Shown in pieces: positions 17,901-27,556 of a DNA stretch of 64,000 bases (the stretch's first letter is position 1; each line of letters begins with the position of its first letter). Source of the DNA: Dolichospermum sp. DET69 (GTDB lineage Bacteria; Cyanobacteriota; Cyanobacteriia; Cyanobacteriales; Nostocaceae); assembly GCA_017355425.1 (NCBI GenBank), contig CP070233.1, positions 412,501 to 476,500 of the forward strand, read 5' to 3'. The notes beneath the pieces were generated by a model, which searched no databases, was not told the DNA's origin, and saw only the letters and a list, made by a program, of their open reading frames with translations. Made by a program: the position numbers and the translations under genes.

Positions 17901-18238
17901 AAATTTGGATTGATGCACAATTACCCCCGACATTAGCAAGTTGGATAACAGATACTTTTGCTATAGAAGCATTTTCATTAAGAGATATTGGGTTACGTGA
18001 CGCTAAAGATATAGAAATTTTTGAATCTGCAAAAATCGCTAATGTCATCATCATGACGAAAGACAGTGATTTTGTTGATTTGGTTTGTCGGTTAGGAATA
18101 CCTCCTCAAATTCTTTGGTTAACTTGTGGAAACGTGACGAATCGTAATTTACGTCAACTTCTGACAATTACTTTACCTGATGCTTTGGAACAATTACAGC
18201 AAGGAGAAATGATTATGGAAATTAGTAATAGTCGTTAA
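17897..18238 (+). CDS. DUF5615 (PIN-like) toxin
   Basis: A 113-residue DUF5615/Mut7-C-like protein. Visible are the N-terminal acidic residue of MKIWIDAQLPP, the DAKDIEIFESAKI helix, MTKDSDFVDLV with the two Asp residues expected in the PIN-like site, and the LWLTCGNVTNRNL strand-loop. It is the presumed RNase partner of the DUF433 gene immediately upstream. Length and motifs are complete. Confidence 0.88.
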   Translation: MKIWIDAQLPPTLASWITDTFAIEAFSLRDIGLRDAKDIEIFESAKIANVIIMTKDSDFVDLVCRLGIPPQILWLTCGNVTNRNLRQLLTITLPDALEQLQQGEMIMEISNSR

Positions 18239-18334
18239 ATAATTACTTTATCTCAAATAACTCTCTAATCGCCATAATCGCACTTCTTATACAAATTCAA
18301 TAAAATTCCAATACAGATTTTTTCGTAGAGGTTT

Positions 18335-18499
18335 AGAGGGTGTTTGAAAAGTATTAAATAAAACCAATAATCTCCAAAAACCTAACCCCCCTGCCCCCCT
18401 TCCCTTGTAGGGAAGGGGGGTTTCAAAGCCTCTCTCCGCTTCGGGGAGAGGTTTGGAGAGGGGTTAATTTATACCTTGAAAACTTTTAAAACATCCTCT
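18335..18499. mobile_element. MITE-like element with terminal inverted repeats
   Basis: A 165-bp element. The left end AGAGGGTGTTTGAAAAGT pairs with the right end ACTTTTAAAACATCCTCT. The outer bases read TTAGAGG and CCTCTTA, compatible with a TA target duplication as in IS630/Tc1-type MITEs. The core has CCCCCCTGCCCCCCTTCCC and its complement, then CTCTCCGCTTCGGGGAGAG, so it folds strongly. It encodes no protein. A nearly identical copy, truncated on the right, is at 45031-45186, and the same ends bound the 39.3-40.7 kb array. Confidence 0.8.
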
Positions 18500-18688
18500 T
18501 AGCACTGCTCATTGGTGTCAACTTAACGTAAAACTGATGTCCCGACTGGGAATTCATTCCCAGTCTCATAGCCAAAGTCATCTAAAGATGACTAAATATC
18601 CCGAAAATATTTAGTCTACTTCAGTAGACTTTGGTTATTAGCCCTGAACTGAAGTTCAGGGCGGGTGTGGAAACCAACAAATAAGCCA
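18500..18688. repeat. Composite palindromic element, copy 1
   Basis: Begins with TGCTCATTGGTGTCAACTTA, then CGTAAAAC. It contains three hairpins (CTGGGAATTCATTCCCAG, AGTCATCTAAAGATGACT, AGTCTACTTCAGTAGACT) and CCCTGAACTGAAGTTCAGGG, and ends in GTGTGGAAACCAACAAATAAG. The second copy, with the same ends but altered inner hairpins, lies at 23866-24052. It is non-coding. Confidence 0.7.
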
Positions 18689-18690
18689 TC

Positions 18691-18894
18691 TGTCGTTTTG
18701 TATTTGATAAAAATGTTGTTGTAAGTGCATTTTTATTTGCTCAAAGTAAACCACGTCAGGCATTAGATAAAGCTCAAGATATAGGTATTATCTTGTTAAG
18801 TGCTGCTGTTTTCTCAGAGTTACAAGAAGTTCTATCAAGACCAAAATCTTTTACTATATCAAAAATCATACTAAACATGAAAAATATTATATAA
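18691..18894 (+). pseudogene. Remnant of a PIN-domain toxin gene
   Basis: The frame reads RFVFDKNVVVSAFLFAQSKP, then RQALDKAQDIGIILLSAAVF, then SELQEVLSRPK, before it degenerates and stops at 18894. This is the first 55 or so residues of the family of putative toxin components with PIN domains (about 140 residues normally). The initiation codon is missing and the metal-site motif is FDKN instead of the usual IDTN. It is truncated by the composite repeat on its left. Confidence 0.7.
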
Positions 18895-18953
18895 TAATTA
18901 TGTTACTACCAAAAGCATAGTTTGAAAAGTAGTTTACCCCAAAAATTAAACTA

Positions 18954-19205
18954 ATGTTACAATCAATCGAAGGCATTTACAAAGACGGGAAAATTGAATT
19001 AACTGAAACGCCAACAGGCATAAATACAGCGCGAGTAATTGTAACTTTTCTTGATACTAATACTTCTGTAGATTTGTCATCGCGCGGAATTAATGAAGAA
19101 CAAGCTGCAAATTTAAGAGCTAGATTACAATGTTTTGCACAAGATTGGGATCAACCAGATTCTGCATCTTGTAAAAATGACGATCTAACAAATCATCTAA
19201 AATAA
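18954..19205 (+). CDS. Small antitoxin-like protein
   Basis: An 83-residue protein. The N-terminal 35 residues (MLQSIEGIYKDGKIELTETP, then ARVIVTFLDT) form a beta-rich module like the AF2212/DUF104 type of small antitoxins. The C-terminal part has INEEQAANLRARLQCFAQDW, a helix typical of cyanobacterial antitoxin-like proteins whose partner is a PIN toxin. No intact toxin follows. It is preceded by a PIN remnant on the same strand, which might be its former partner's relative. The exact family is not certain. Confidence 0.6.
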   Translation: MLQSIEGIYKDGKIELTETPTGINTARVIVTFLDTNTSVDLSSRGINEEQAANLRARLQCFAQDWDQPDSASCKNDDLTNHLK

Positions 19206-19218
19206 TGTTAATTAACTA

Positions 19219-19404
19219 TTATAATTCATTATAATTCTTATTAAATAGTTTTTTAGCCTGTTCATAAACTTCAAAAGTGATTAGAAATATACTATTCTCT
19301 TGAGCATAATTTTCAATCTTTTTACGAGCAAAAGGACGCACAAAAAAAGGAATATCTTTGAGTTTAACTTCAGCTTCAGCAGTCCATTTAATTTGTTCAC
19401 TCAT
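19219..19404 (-). CDS. Small PCP_red-domain protein
   Basis: A 61-residue protein consisting only of the module found at the C-terminus of protochlorophyllide reductase subunit B (PCP_red): IKWTAEAEVKLKDIPFFVRP, then FARKKIENYAQENSIFLITFE. The conserved W, IPFFVR and IE-YA are visible. Stand-alone copies exist in cyanobacteria and plastid-related genomes; their role is not established. It is transcribed leftwards and precedes thiC, with a hairpin between them. Confidence 0.75.
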   Translation of the reverse strand: MSEQIKWTAEAEVKLKDIPFFVRPFARKKIENYAQENSIFLITFEVYEQAKKLFNKNYNEL

Positions 19405-19434
19405 GGATTTTTAGGGTTTAATTTTGATGTTCTC

Positions 19435-19467
19435 AGATCCCCGACTTCTTGGAGAAGTCAGGGATCT
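19435..19467. repeat. Perfect-stem hairpin repeat upstream of the PCP_red gene
   Basis: AGATCCCCGACTTCT, TGG, AGAAGTCAGGGATCT: a 15-bp stem with one mismatch. The same hairpin, perfect, occurs at 61142-61174. It lies between the thiC stop codon and the PCP_red start codon; a terminator role is possible but no T-run follows on either strand. Confidence 0.7.
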
Positions 19468-19480
19468 TGTTATTTAGTGC

Positions 19481-20955
<1,475 letters not shown>

Positions 20956-21948
20956 TGTAGATTGTAGCATTTTGGTGATGGTTAGGAGAGGATTGTGAGG
21001 ATGGAGGGTAATAATCTTCAAGCCAGGGAATAAATTCCCTGTCTAAAAGCTCAAGTCGGTTAAAACCGACTATTTGAGATTTATTCTTTTTCTTGAATAG
21101 TTTTTTAAAGGACTCCACAAAAAAGATGAACCGCTTGCAGCAGTGCTAGTTCTACGCTATCCAATCTTGTGGGATGGGCATCTGGTTCCCTCCTAATATT
21201 ATTAGCAGGCAAGATGCCTGCACCACAAGAAATTTTGGGATATTTTTTTATTTGAAACTCTCTTATTTTTATTCAGAGTACGTTTTAACGTACTTTAGCT
21301 ATTAGCCCGGAAATTGATTTCCGGGCAGTTTGGTATTAAGCTGTGGCTTCGGGCGTAAAATCCAAACGTACCATATAAATTGGCAAGTAGGCTCTTGTCA
21401 ACATTTGACATAAGTAGATACACTTTATCCTCTGTGCTGATGTAGATAAAATAAATACTCCTGGGAAATAATAGATTATATCGACATATTCTAACAATTT
21501 GATGGTGTTAATGGATTTTGTTGAAAAAGCTAATTCTCCCTATTTATACAAACATATCCGTCAAAAATGTAGAGACATCCCATGTAACGTCTCTACAAGG
21601 ATTATTGATGACTGGCAACATTACCGCTTTAGCACACCGAAAATCAAGTATTTTTGTAAATGTGGCGAAAACCTCCGACAATATCGCTAAACAAAGATCA
21701 AAAACTGCAATAATTTAAAAACAGCTTTTGGATTAATCCATGTCCCGTGAGACAACCGGGAACTTATCCACTACTGGATAAAAGCTTGGGTAATTATTCG
21801 TAATCAATACGAGTAAGCACGAACTGTTAAACTTGTAATTAGATCAATCTAAAACAGGTCAGTTTAAACCAAGAATCCTTGCCCTGTGAAGGTTTGGGAA
21901 TGTCTGAAAAAATTTAAAAAAGCTTTTGTAAGTAATCTTAGGTGAACT
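20956..21948. repeat. Long intergenic region with palindromic and MITE-like repeats
   Basis: About 1 kb with no supported gene. Bases 21021-21073 hold CAGGGAATAAATTCCCTG and AAGTCGGTTAAAACCGACT. Bases 21110-21268 hold an inverted copy of the element seen at 13305-13436. Bases 21282-21326 hold AGTACGTTTTAACGTACT and CCCGGAAATTGATTTCCGGG. Bases 21570-21596 hold GTAGAGACATCCCATGTAAC, which pairs with GTCTCTAC. Short frames at 21499-21718 have no recognisable similarity and overlap that hairpin. The psbH promoter is presumably in the last 200 bp. Confidence 0.7.
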
Positions 21949-22152
21949 ATGGCACAACGGACTAGGTTAGGAGATGTTCTCAGACCCTTAAATGCTGAGT
22001 ATGGTAAGGTATCTCCAGGTTGGGGAACAACACCTTTAATGGGTGCGTTTATGGGTTTATTCTTGGTATTTCTGCTCATAATCCTCCAAGTTTATAACAA
22101 GTCTCTGTTAATTCAGGATGTGCTTGTTGATTGGCGCAGTTTCGGCGGCTAA
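21949..22152 (+). CDS. psbH: Photosystem II reaction centre protein H
   Basis: A 67-residue PsbH: hydrophilic N-terminus ([20 protein letters not shown]), the signature GWGTTPLMG, one transmembrane helix ([18 protein letters not shown]) and a short lumenal tail. It stabilises the QB side of photosystem II and the CP47 module in the thylakoid membrane. The length is normal for cyanobacteria, which lack the plant phosphorylated extension. It is followed by tatA and pth on the same strand. Confidence 0.97.
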   Translation: MAQRTRLGDVLRPLNAEYGKVSPGWGTTPLMGAFMGLFLVFLLIILQVYNKSLLIQDVLVDWRSFGG

Positions 22153-22610
22153 CGGCTATTCAGCCATCAAGCTGATAGTTAGCATCTACCCGGGATCATT
22201 CTAAAAAGTAGTAATACGAATTAGATGTGAACCAAACCACCCACAAGCGTAGTCAAAGGGTAAACGTTATTTAAGTCATGACACCTTGGGATTCGCTAGT
22301 TCCATGCTCTGTCGGTACTGATTAAACATTCCGAAAGGAAAGTGTCTTTACCTTAACAAGCTTAGATAACTAGGTTGAAGCAAACTTTACTTAGAAATAA
22401 TGACTGGTCAAACCGACCGCAAACGTCAATAGCGGGGAAATATTTTCCTGCTATTGACTACGAAACACTACATTATTCTGGGATTAGGACTTATGGCTTG
22501 TCCGGGTTTTTTTATTATTGATAAAAACGCCGGAAAATAGCGATAAAATTAGTCTAAATCCCAAAGCTATGGAGTGGCTGTGGCGGTTTCTCAGTCTACA
22601 GGAGAGGAAA
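22153..22610. other. Intergenic region psbH-tatA, no gene recognised
   Basis: No coding frame or known RNA was recognised in 458 bp. A small hairpin-like stretch (ATTCCGAAAGGAAAG near 22328) and CAATAGCGGGGAAATATTTTC with a mirrored CCTGCTATTG (22427-22457) form a stem after psbH that could end its transcript. Confidence 0.4.
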
Positions 22611-22865
22611 ATGAATATATTTGGTATCGGTTTACCAGAAATGGGCGTAATCATGGTAGTCGCGTTATTAATCTTTGGTCCGAAGAAGTTACCAGAAATT
22701 GGGCGCAGTTTGGGGAAAACCATTCGCAGTTTTCAAGAAGCTTCTAATGAATTTCAAAGCGAGTTTAAACGAGAAACTGAACAATTGAAAGAAACTGTGC
22801 AAACAACCGCTGAACTAGAACATAAACACATTGAAGCTGGAAAATCCCAGCCAGAAAATATATAA
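22611..22865 (+). CDS. tatA: Sec-independent translocase protein TatA/E
   Basis: An 84-residue TatA-type protein from the ATG at 22611, which follows GAGAGGAAA; the frame is open from 22518, but the extra residues would bury the membrane anchor. The N-terminal FGIGLPEMGVIMVVALLIFG helix is followed by the FGPKKLPEIGRSLGK hinge and amphipathic helix, then a charged tail of Glu/Lys. TatA multimers form the pore of the twin-arginine export pathway. It lies 2 nt before pth, so the two are co-transcribed. Confidence 0.93.
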   Translation: MNIFGIGLPEMGVIMVVALLIFGPKKLPEIGRSLGKTIRSFQEASNEFQSEFKRETEQLKETVQTTAELEHKHIEAGKSQPENI

Positions 22866-22867
22866 GG

Positions 22868-23512
22868 ATGAAAGATGAAGAAATAAAACCAACGGCTTTG
22901 GTGATTCCCCAGCTAATCGTTGGACTGGGAAACCCAGAACCTAAGTATGATCAAACTCGTCATAATATTGGCTTTGCAGCTATAGATACCCTAGCTCGCG
23001 CTTGGCAAATTTCTCTGGCTGAAAATCGCAAGTTTCAAGGAGAGTTTGGGGAGGGGAATACAAGAGGTAAGGGTAAAATCCGCTTACTCAAACCCTTAAC
23101 CTATATGAATCTTTCTGGACAAGCTGTGCAAGCGGTAACTAATTGGTACAAATTACCGCCTGAATCAGTATTAGTTATTTATGACGATTTGGACTTACCC
23201 TTGGGCAAAACTCGCTTACGCTTATCTGGTTCTGCGGGTGGACATAACGGCATGAAAAGCATTATTTCTCACCTCAATACCCAAAATTTCCCCAGATTGC
23301 GGATTGGTATAGGTAAACCAAAAGGGGCAATAGATGGGGATAATTCTCATACTGTTTCTCATGTTTTAGGACGATTTTCCGCCACTGAAAATAAGGTCAT
23401 GTCTCAAGTTTTAAACTTTGTTGTTGAGTGCGGAGAATTTAGCTTCAAACAGGGAGTAGAAAAAGCCATGAATCTTTGCAATACTCAGAATTTTACAGGT
23501 GTTGATTCTTAA
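22868..23512 (+). CDS. pth: Peptidyl-tRNA hydrolase
   Basis: A 214-residue Pth. It frees tRNA from stalled peptidyl-tRNA. Visible motifs: VGLGNPEPKYDQTRHNIGF with the catalytic His, KPLTYMNLSGQAV, VIYDDLDLPLGKTRLR and SAGGHNGMKSI. The N-terminal 15 residues before IVGLGNP are extra compared with E. coli. It starts 2 nt after the tatA stop, as in the tatA-pth pair of other filamentous cyanobacteria. Confidence 0.95.
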   Translation: MKDEEIKPTALVIPQLIVGLGNPEPKYDQTRHNIGFAAIDTLARAWQISLAENRKFQGEFGEGNTRGKGKIRLLKPLTYMNLSGQAVQAVTNWYKLPPESVLVIYDDLDLPLGKTRLRLSGSAGGHNGMKSIISHLNTQNFPRLRIGIGKPKGAIDGDNSHTVSHVLGRFSATENKVMSQVLNFVVECGEFSFKQGVEKAMNLCNTQNFTGVDS

Positions 23513-23535
23513 CAGAACATACTAAATATGTATAG

Positions 23536-23858
23536 CGGAGAAAACCACAAGAGGAACACGGGAAGGTTGGGAGCTTCGTGTCTTCAGACCGAAGGGGAAA
23601 ACCGACAAATGCCGAATTTATCCGCCTTCAATATTGTGGTATGATTGAGTTGTCAGTACAAGACATAAAAACCTACCGGGGGACTCTCGGAAAGTATACG
23701 CTTGTCAGATATGATTTCGCCCTTTTGGGCAAACGAAATCAGGGCAAGAACCCAATATTAAGGAGCCCTGCCTGAAACTGGAATAACTGAGGGATATAGA
23801 CTGAAACTCTCTATAGAATCTGCGTCTCTTTAGAGCGCAGAGTGTCAAGCTTATTGTA
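23536..23858 (+). ncRNA. Structured RNA, HEARO/IscB omega-RNA-like, without iscB
   Basis: This stretch has strong local pairing and no coding sequence that looks real. Hairpins include GATTTCGCCCTTTTGGGC with CAAACGAAATC (about 23711-23738), TCTGCGTCTCTTTAGAGCGC with AGA (23819-23843) and TATAGACTGAAACTCTCTAT (23798-23818). The order ACCGAAGGGGAAAACCGA, CTCGGAAAGTATACG, GGCAAGAACCC and GGAGCCCTGCCTGAAACTGG resembles, by memory, the HEARO RNAs now known as omega-RNAs of IscB. No iscB ORF follows, so it would be one of the ORF-less copies. The ends are approximate. Confidence 0.5.
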
Positions 23859-23865
23859 GGGATTT

Positions 23866-24052
23866 AGCAATGCTCATTGGTGTCAATTTAATGTAAAACC
23901 TATATCTGGCAAAGTGTTCAAGTTCATTGCTAATAGTCAGAATTATCTAAAAATGACTAAACATTTGGAAAACTCCTTAGTCTACTTCAGTAGACTTGAG
24001 CTATTAGACAGGGAATTTATTCCCTGGCAGGTGTGGAAACTAACGGATAAGT
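23866..24052. repeat. Composite palindromic element, copy 2
   Basis: Starts with AATGCTCATTGGTGTCAATT and TAATGTAAAAC. It contains AGTCTACTTCAGTAGACT and CAGGGAATTTATTCCCTGG, and ends with GTGTGGAAACTAACGGATAAG. The ends match copy 1 at 18500-18688. It is followed by a small palindrome, AGGGGCGTATTGCAATACGC with CCCT (24053-24075), which might terminate a transcript. Confidence 0.7.
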
Positions 24053-24185
24053 AGGGGCGTATTGCAATACGCCCCTATTTGGCTAATAGTGAAGCCTAAG
24101 CTATAAAAGTTTTTTAGTGATTAATAATTAAGTTAAATTTTGTAATATTCTATAGATATGGCTTTCATAATATGTGTCTAAATTT

Positions 24186-24323
24186 ATGGACTTAGAACCC
24201 GCTACGATGCTTGGAATTACCTTTTGCGCGGCGTTAGTTGCTATTACTGGTATGGCAATTTACACATCTTTTGGACCTCCAAGTCAGCAATTAGATGATC
24301 CTTTCGATGATCACGAGGATTAA
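24186..24323 (+). CDS. psbN: PsbN protein
   Basis: A 45-residue PsbN from the ATG at 24186. The membrane helix (MLGITFCAALVAITGMAIYT) is followed by the signature YTSFGPPSQQLDDPFDDHED. PsbN is a thylakoid membrane protein needed for early photosystem II assembly and repair rather than a stable subunit. In cyanobacteria it often lies next to psbH in the opposite direction; here it is about 2 kb downstream on the same strand with pth, the structured RNA and a repeat between them. Confidence 0.93.
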   Translation: MDLEPATMLGITFCAALVAITGMAIYTSFGPPSQQLDDPFDDHED

Positions 24324-24366
24324 TAGGGTTATTAATTTAACATAATGGTGGGCATTGCCCACCCTA

Positions 24367-26433
24367 CTAATTATGAATTTGCAAATAATTTGATAGGACG
24401 CGGGTAATTTCTGCAATTACAATGGGCTTGGTGATAAAATCGTTCATGCCTACATCTAAACATATTTGACGGTCTGTTTCTAGGGCATTAGCTGTTAAAG
24501 CGATAATATAAGGTTGATTTTGAGGTGATTGACGAATTATTTTGGTGGCTGTGACACCATCCATTTCTGGCATTTGCATATCCATGAGAATGACATCATA
24601 GTATTTATTTTCTAACATGGCTAATACTTCTAAGCCGTTGTTAGCAATATCGGCAATATAACCAAGTTTTTTAAGTGTCAAAGCTGCTACTTTTTGATTA
24701 ACTTTATTATCTTCAGCTAAGAGAATTTTTAATTGTAATTGAGAGTTTGTATCTTCTGATTGAGATGGTTTTATTGCATCTTTGGGAATTAAGTCAATAG
24801 ATAAAATACCTTTAGCAATTAATGTAAAATTAAATATTGAGCCTTGATGATGGTCATTTTCATTTGCTATCCAATTATCAGGAGGAGTTCCGGCAATATT
24901 TCCTAAACTTTCTACCCAAATTCTTCCACTCATTAAATTAACTAAACTTTTACTAATTGCTAAACCTAAACCTGTACCACCATATCTGCGACTAATGGAA
25001 GCATCAGCTTGGGTAAATGGTTGAAATAGTTTTTGCAATTGATCGCTATTAATACCAATTCCTGTATCTTTAATGCTAATTATTACTTGATATTCTGGAC
25101 ATTTTTGATCATTAGCAATTAATTTACTATTGACTGACACATAAACGCTGCCAGAGTTGGTAAATTTAATGGCATTACCGATCAGATTGAGAAGTATTTG
25201 ACGTAAGCGTAAACTATCTCCTAAAAGATGAAGAGGAATATTGGGATCTATGAAATATTCAAGGTTAATATTTTTTATATCTGCTTGTGTAGCCAGAAGA
25301 CTACATACAGATTTGATGATATCTCTTAAAACAAAAGGTTGTTCTTCTAATTGCAAATTTCCTGACTCAATTTTTGAGACATCAAGAATATCGTTAATAA
25401 TGGTTAAAAGGGCATCACCACTATCTCGAATAGTATGAATAAAATCTATTTGTTCTTCTGTAAGATTTGTCATTGAGAAGAGTTGGGTGATCCCAATTAT
25501 ACCATTCATGGGTGTGCGAATTTCATGACTCATATTAGCTAGAAATTCACTTTTAGCATTAGTTGCAGAGGCAAGTTCCAGATTGGAAATAGAAAGTTGT
25601 GCGTTGCTTTCTGTAAGTTTGGTTTCTATAATCTCCCTTTTTATTAACTCCTGTTGCAGGATTCTAGTATTTTCTTGAATCTTATTTGCCATGTCATCAA
25701 AAGCAATGGAGATTTGAGCAAGTTCATCTGAACCTGATAATTTAGTTCTGATATTAAGGTTGCCTTCAGCTAAACTATTACTAGCTGCAACTAATTGAGA
25801 AACTCGCCGAGTGAGAGTTAATTCAAAGAAAAACCATAATCCTAAACAAAATATAGTTAATGAACCATTGAATATGAGAGATCGCTTTAAAGCATCATTA
25901 AAAGCTTGTTGTTTAGTCCGGGTAAGATCATATTCAAAAAACAAAATTCCCACTCTAGAAGGGCGGATTTCGTTGGGCAAAACCTGTAGAAAAACGGGAT
26001 AAATCGCAATTAGTTTTTTCTTATTTGGTGAGAGGATAATTTTTCCGGCTAGATTCTCTCGGACAGTAGTTAACTCAGCCGTATAATCTGCCGCAACTGT
26101 GTTACTTATGGGAGTATCTTCAAGTTCATAACGGTTGGATAAATGAATGATATTTTTATCATTAATTAGTATGACTAAATTGAGGTTGGGATCACTACCA
26201 AGTTGACTAATAATCGTAATTTCCGCATCTTCAATATCTGATCTGCGATACAAATATTCTAAGATTCTTGATGTTTGTCCTGCGGAAATCTGCAAATAGT
26301 CTTTAGTATTTAATTCTGTTTTTTTATAATTTTCGGCAACTTCTTGATTGAAAGAAGTTACTCCCAATAATCCACCACACAAGATTAAAACCGTCGGAAT
26401 AGAAAATCTTAGAGGTAGGGGAAAACTTTTCAT
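24367..26433 (-). CDS. Hybrid sensor histidine kinase with receiver domain
   Basis: A 688-residue hybrid kinase. Domains in order: TM1 (about 10-28), an extracytoplasmic sensor region (about 30-185), TM2 (about 187-207), HAMP (about 208-262), HisKA with phosphorylatable His303 in FLANMSHEIRTPMNGI, an HATPase with NLIGNAIKFT (N416/N420), DTGIGI and GGTGLGLAIS, and a C-terminal receiver whose acceptor is Asp618 in DVILMDMQMPEMDG, with KPI near 670. The sensor has no recognised family. The start codon lies 2 nt after the stop of an upstream gene for a periplasmic binding protein, so the two are very probably one signalling unit (see findings). Confidence 0.93.
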   Translation of the reverse strand: MKSFPLPLRFSIPTVLILCGGLLGVTSFNQEVAENYKKTELNTKDYLQISAGQTSRILEYLYRRSDIEDAEITIISQLGSDPNLNLVILINDKNIIHLSNRYELEDTPISNTVAADYTAELTTVRENLAGKIILSPNKKKLIAIYPVFLQVLPNEIRPSRVGILFFEYDLTRTKQQAFNDALKRSLIFNGSLTIFCLGLWFFFELTLTRRVSQLVAASNSLAEGNLNIRTKLSGSDELAQISIAFDDMANKIQENTRILQQELIKREIIETKLTESNAQLSISNLELASATNAKSEFLANMSHEIRTPMNGIIGITQLFSMTNLTEEQIDFIHTIRDSGDALLTIINDILDVSKIESGNLQLEEQPFVLRDIIKSVCSLLATQADIKNINLEYFIDPNIPLHLLGDSLRLRQILLNLIGNAIKFTNSGSVYVSVNSKLIANDQKCPEYQVIISIKDTGIGINSDQLQKLFQPFTQADASISRRYGGTGLGLAISKSLVNLMSGRIWVESLGNIAGTPPDNWIANENDHHQGSIFNFTLIAKGILSIDLIPKDAIKPSQSEDTNSQLQLKILLAEDNKVNQKVAALTLKKLGYIADIANNGLEVLAMLENKYYDVILMDMQMPEMDGVTATKIIRQSPQNQPYIIALTANALETDRQICLDVGMNDFITKPIVIAEITRVLSNYLQIHN

Positions 26434-26435
26434 TT

Positions 26436-27473
26436 TTATGAGTTTTTCTGACTGGATAATTTGGCATTTTTAATAAAACGATCATCAAGAATATTTACAG
26501 GATCAATTGCTTTTGATATTAATTTATTTTCCATCATAATCTGGATAAGTTTTTTCATCCCGTTCACCAGAGCAGGATCAGTTTGATCGAGTAATTTTTG
26601 ATTTTCTTGTAAGTTGGGTTGACTTAATCCTTTAAAAGCATCCAAAATTTGTTTAGAGGTTACTTTAGTGCGTTTTGCCATGCGATTCGCTGCATCTTGG
26701 GGATTTTTTTCTAAATAATCTAAAGCCCGAAATCGCCCATTGATTAATGCTTGAATGGTATCAGGAGAATTAGCGATCGCTTCTGTGCTAACAGCGATAA
26801 TATCTACAATTTCTCCAGGAATCTGGCTACTATCAAATAATAATTTTGCCCCGGCTGCTAATAGTTTAATTCTAGCAGGTCCAAAGGTAACAACGGCATC
26901 TACTTTTCCCTGTTTATAAGCTCGTTCGTGTTCGATTGGTTCTAAAGAAACTATCTGAATATCTTTCACAGACATTCCATTCTTTTCTAAGGCACGAGCC
27001 ATGAAAAATGCGCCTAAAGAGGTGGATTCTACACCAACCCGTTTGCCTTTTAAAGCTTTTATGTCTGTTATTTCTGGTTTTCCTAAAATCACATCTGCAC
27101 CATGAGAAACATCCACGATGGCAATAATTTTAATGTTTTCTTGATTTGCAGCTAAGACTAAAGCTTGATCAATTGATAATCCTGCACCTTCAATTTCATT
27201 ATTGCGATAAGCCCGTACTTCCTCTGTTCCTGAAGGATAATCTACCAATTTGATCGGGCTTTGATCATAATAACCCAAATCACGGGCTAGATATAAGGTT
27301 TCATATCCTGTCCAAAGGTTAGTACCGATGCGTAGTGGTGAGGAGGTTGAAGTGGTACAATTCGTTAAGGAGATGGCTAAAATCGCTGTAATCAAACTGA
27401 GAGGAAAATACTTGCGGAATTTGACGAAAAACACGCCTAATTGTTTTTTAATTAGGCTTGATAGATAATTCAT
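26436..27473 (-). CDS. ABC transporter substrate-binding protein (NMT1/TauA/SsuA-like), lipoprotein
   Basis: A 345-residue binding protein with a lipobox (LTNC, about residues 36-39) after a hydrophobic segment, so it should be membrane-anchored on the periplasmic side. The mature part begins LRIGTNLWTGYETLYLARDL, continues VDYPSGTEEVRAYRNNEIEG and has GKRVGVESTSLGAFFMARAL. This is the NMT1-like type II periplasmic fold used for nitrate, sulfonate, taurine or thiamine precursors. No permease or ATPase is encoded nearby. The stop lies 2 nt before the hybrid kinase start. Confidence 0.85.
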   Translation of the reverse strand: MNYLSSLIKKQLGVFFVKFRKYFPLSLITAILAISLTNCTTSTSSPLRIGTNLWTGYETLYLARDLGYYDQSPIKLVDYPSGTEEVRAYRNNEIEGAGLSIDQALVLAANQENIKIIAIVDVSHGADVILGKPEITDIKALKGKRVGVESTSLGAFFMARALEKNGMSVKDIQIVSLEPIEHERAYKQGKVDAVVTFGPARIKLLAAGAKLLFDSSQIPGEIVDIIAVSTEAIANSPDTIQALINGRFRALDYLEKNPQDAANRMAKRTKVTSKQILDAFKGLSQPNLQENQKLLDQTDPALVNGMKKLIQIMMENKLISKAIDPVNILDDRFIKNAKLSSQKNS

Positions 27474-27556
27474 AAGACCTCGCGGTAAATTAGAAACTCA
27501 GACACTTCAGTGTAAGATATAGAGGAGAATATATAAGATTTTTAAACATAGCTCAA

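Noticed and set aside
21499-21718. Two overlapping frames of 63 and 66 residues
   Set aside because: They overlap a palindromic repeat (GTAGAGAC...GTCTCTAC) and each other, with no recognisable motif.
23578-23775. 65-residue frame from a GTG/TTG-type start
   Set aside because: Lies entirely in the hairpin-rich HEARO-like stretch and has no protein-like pattern.
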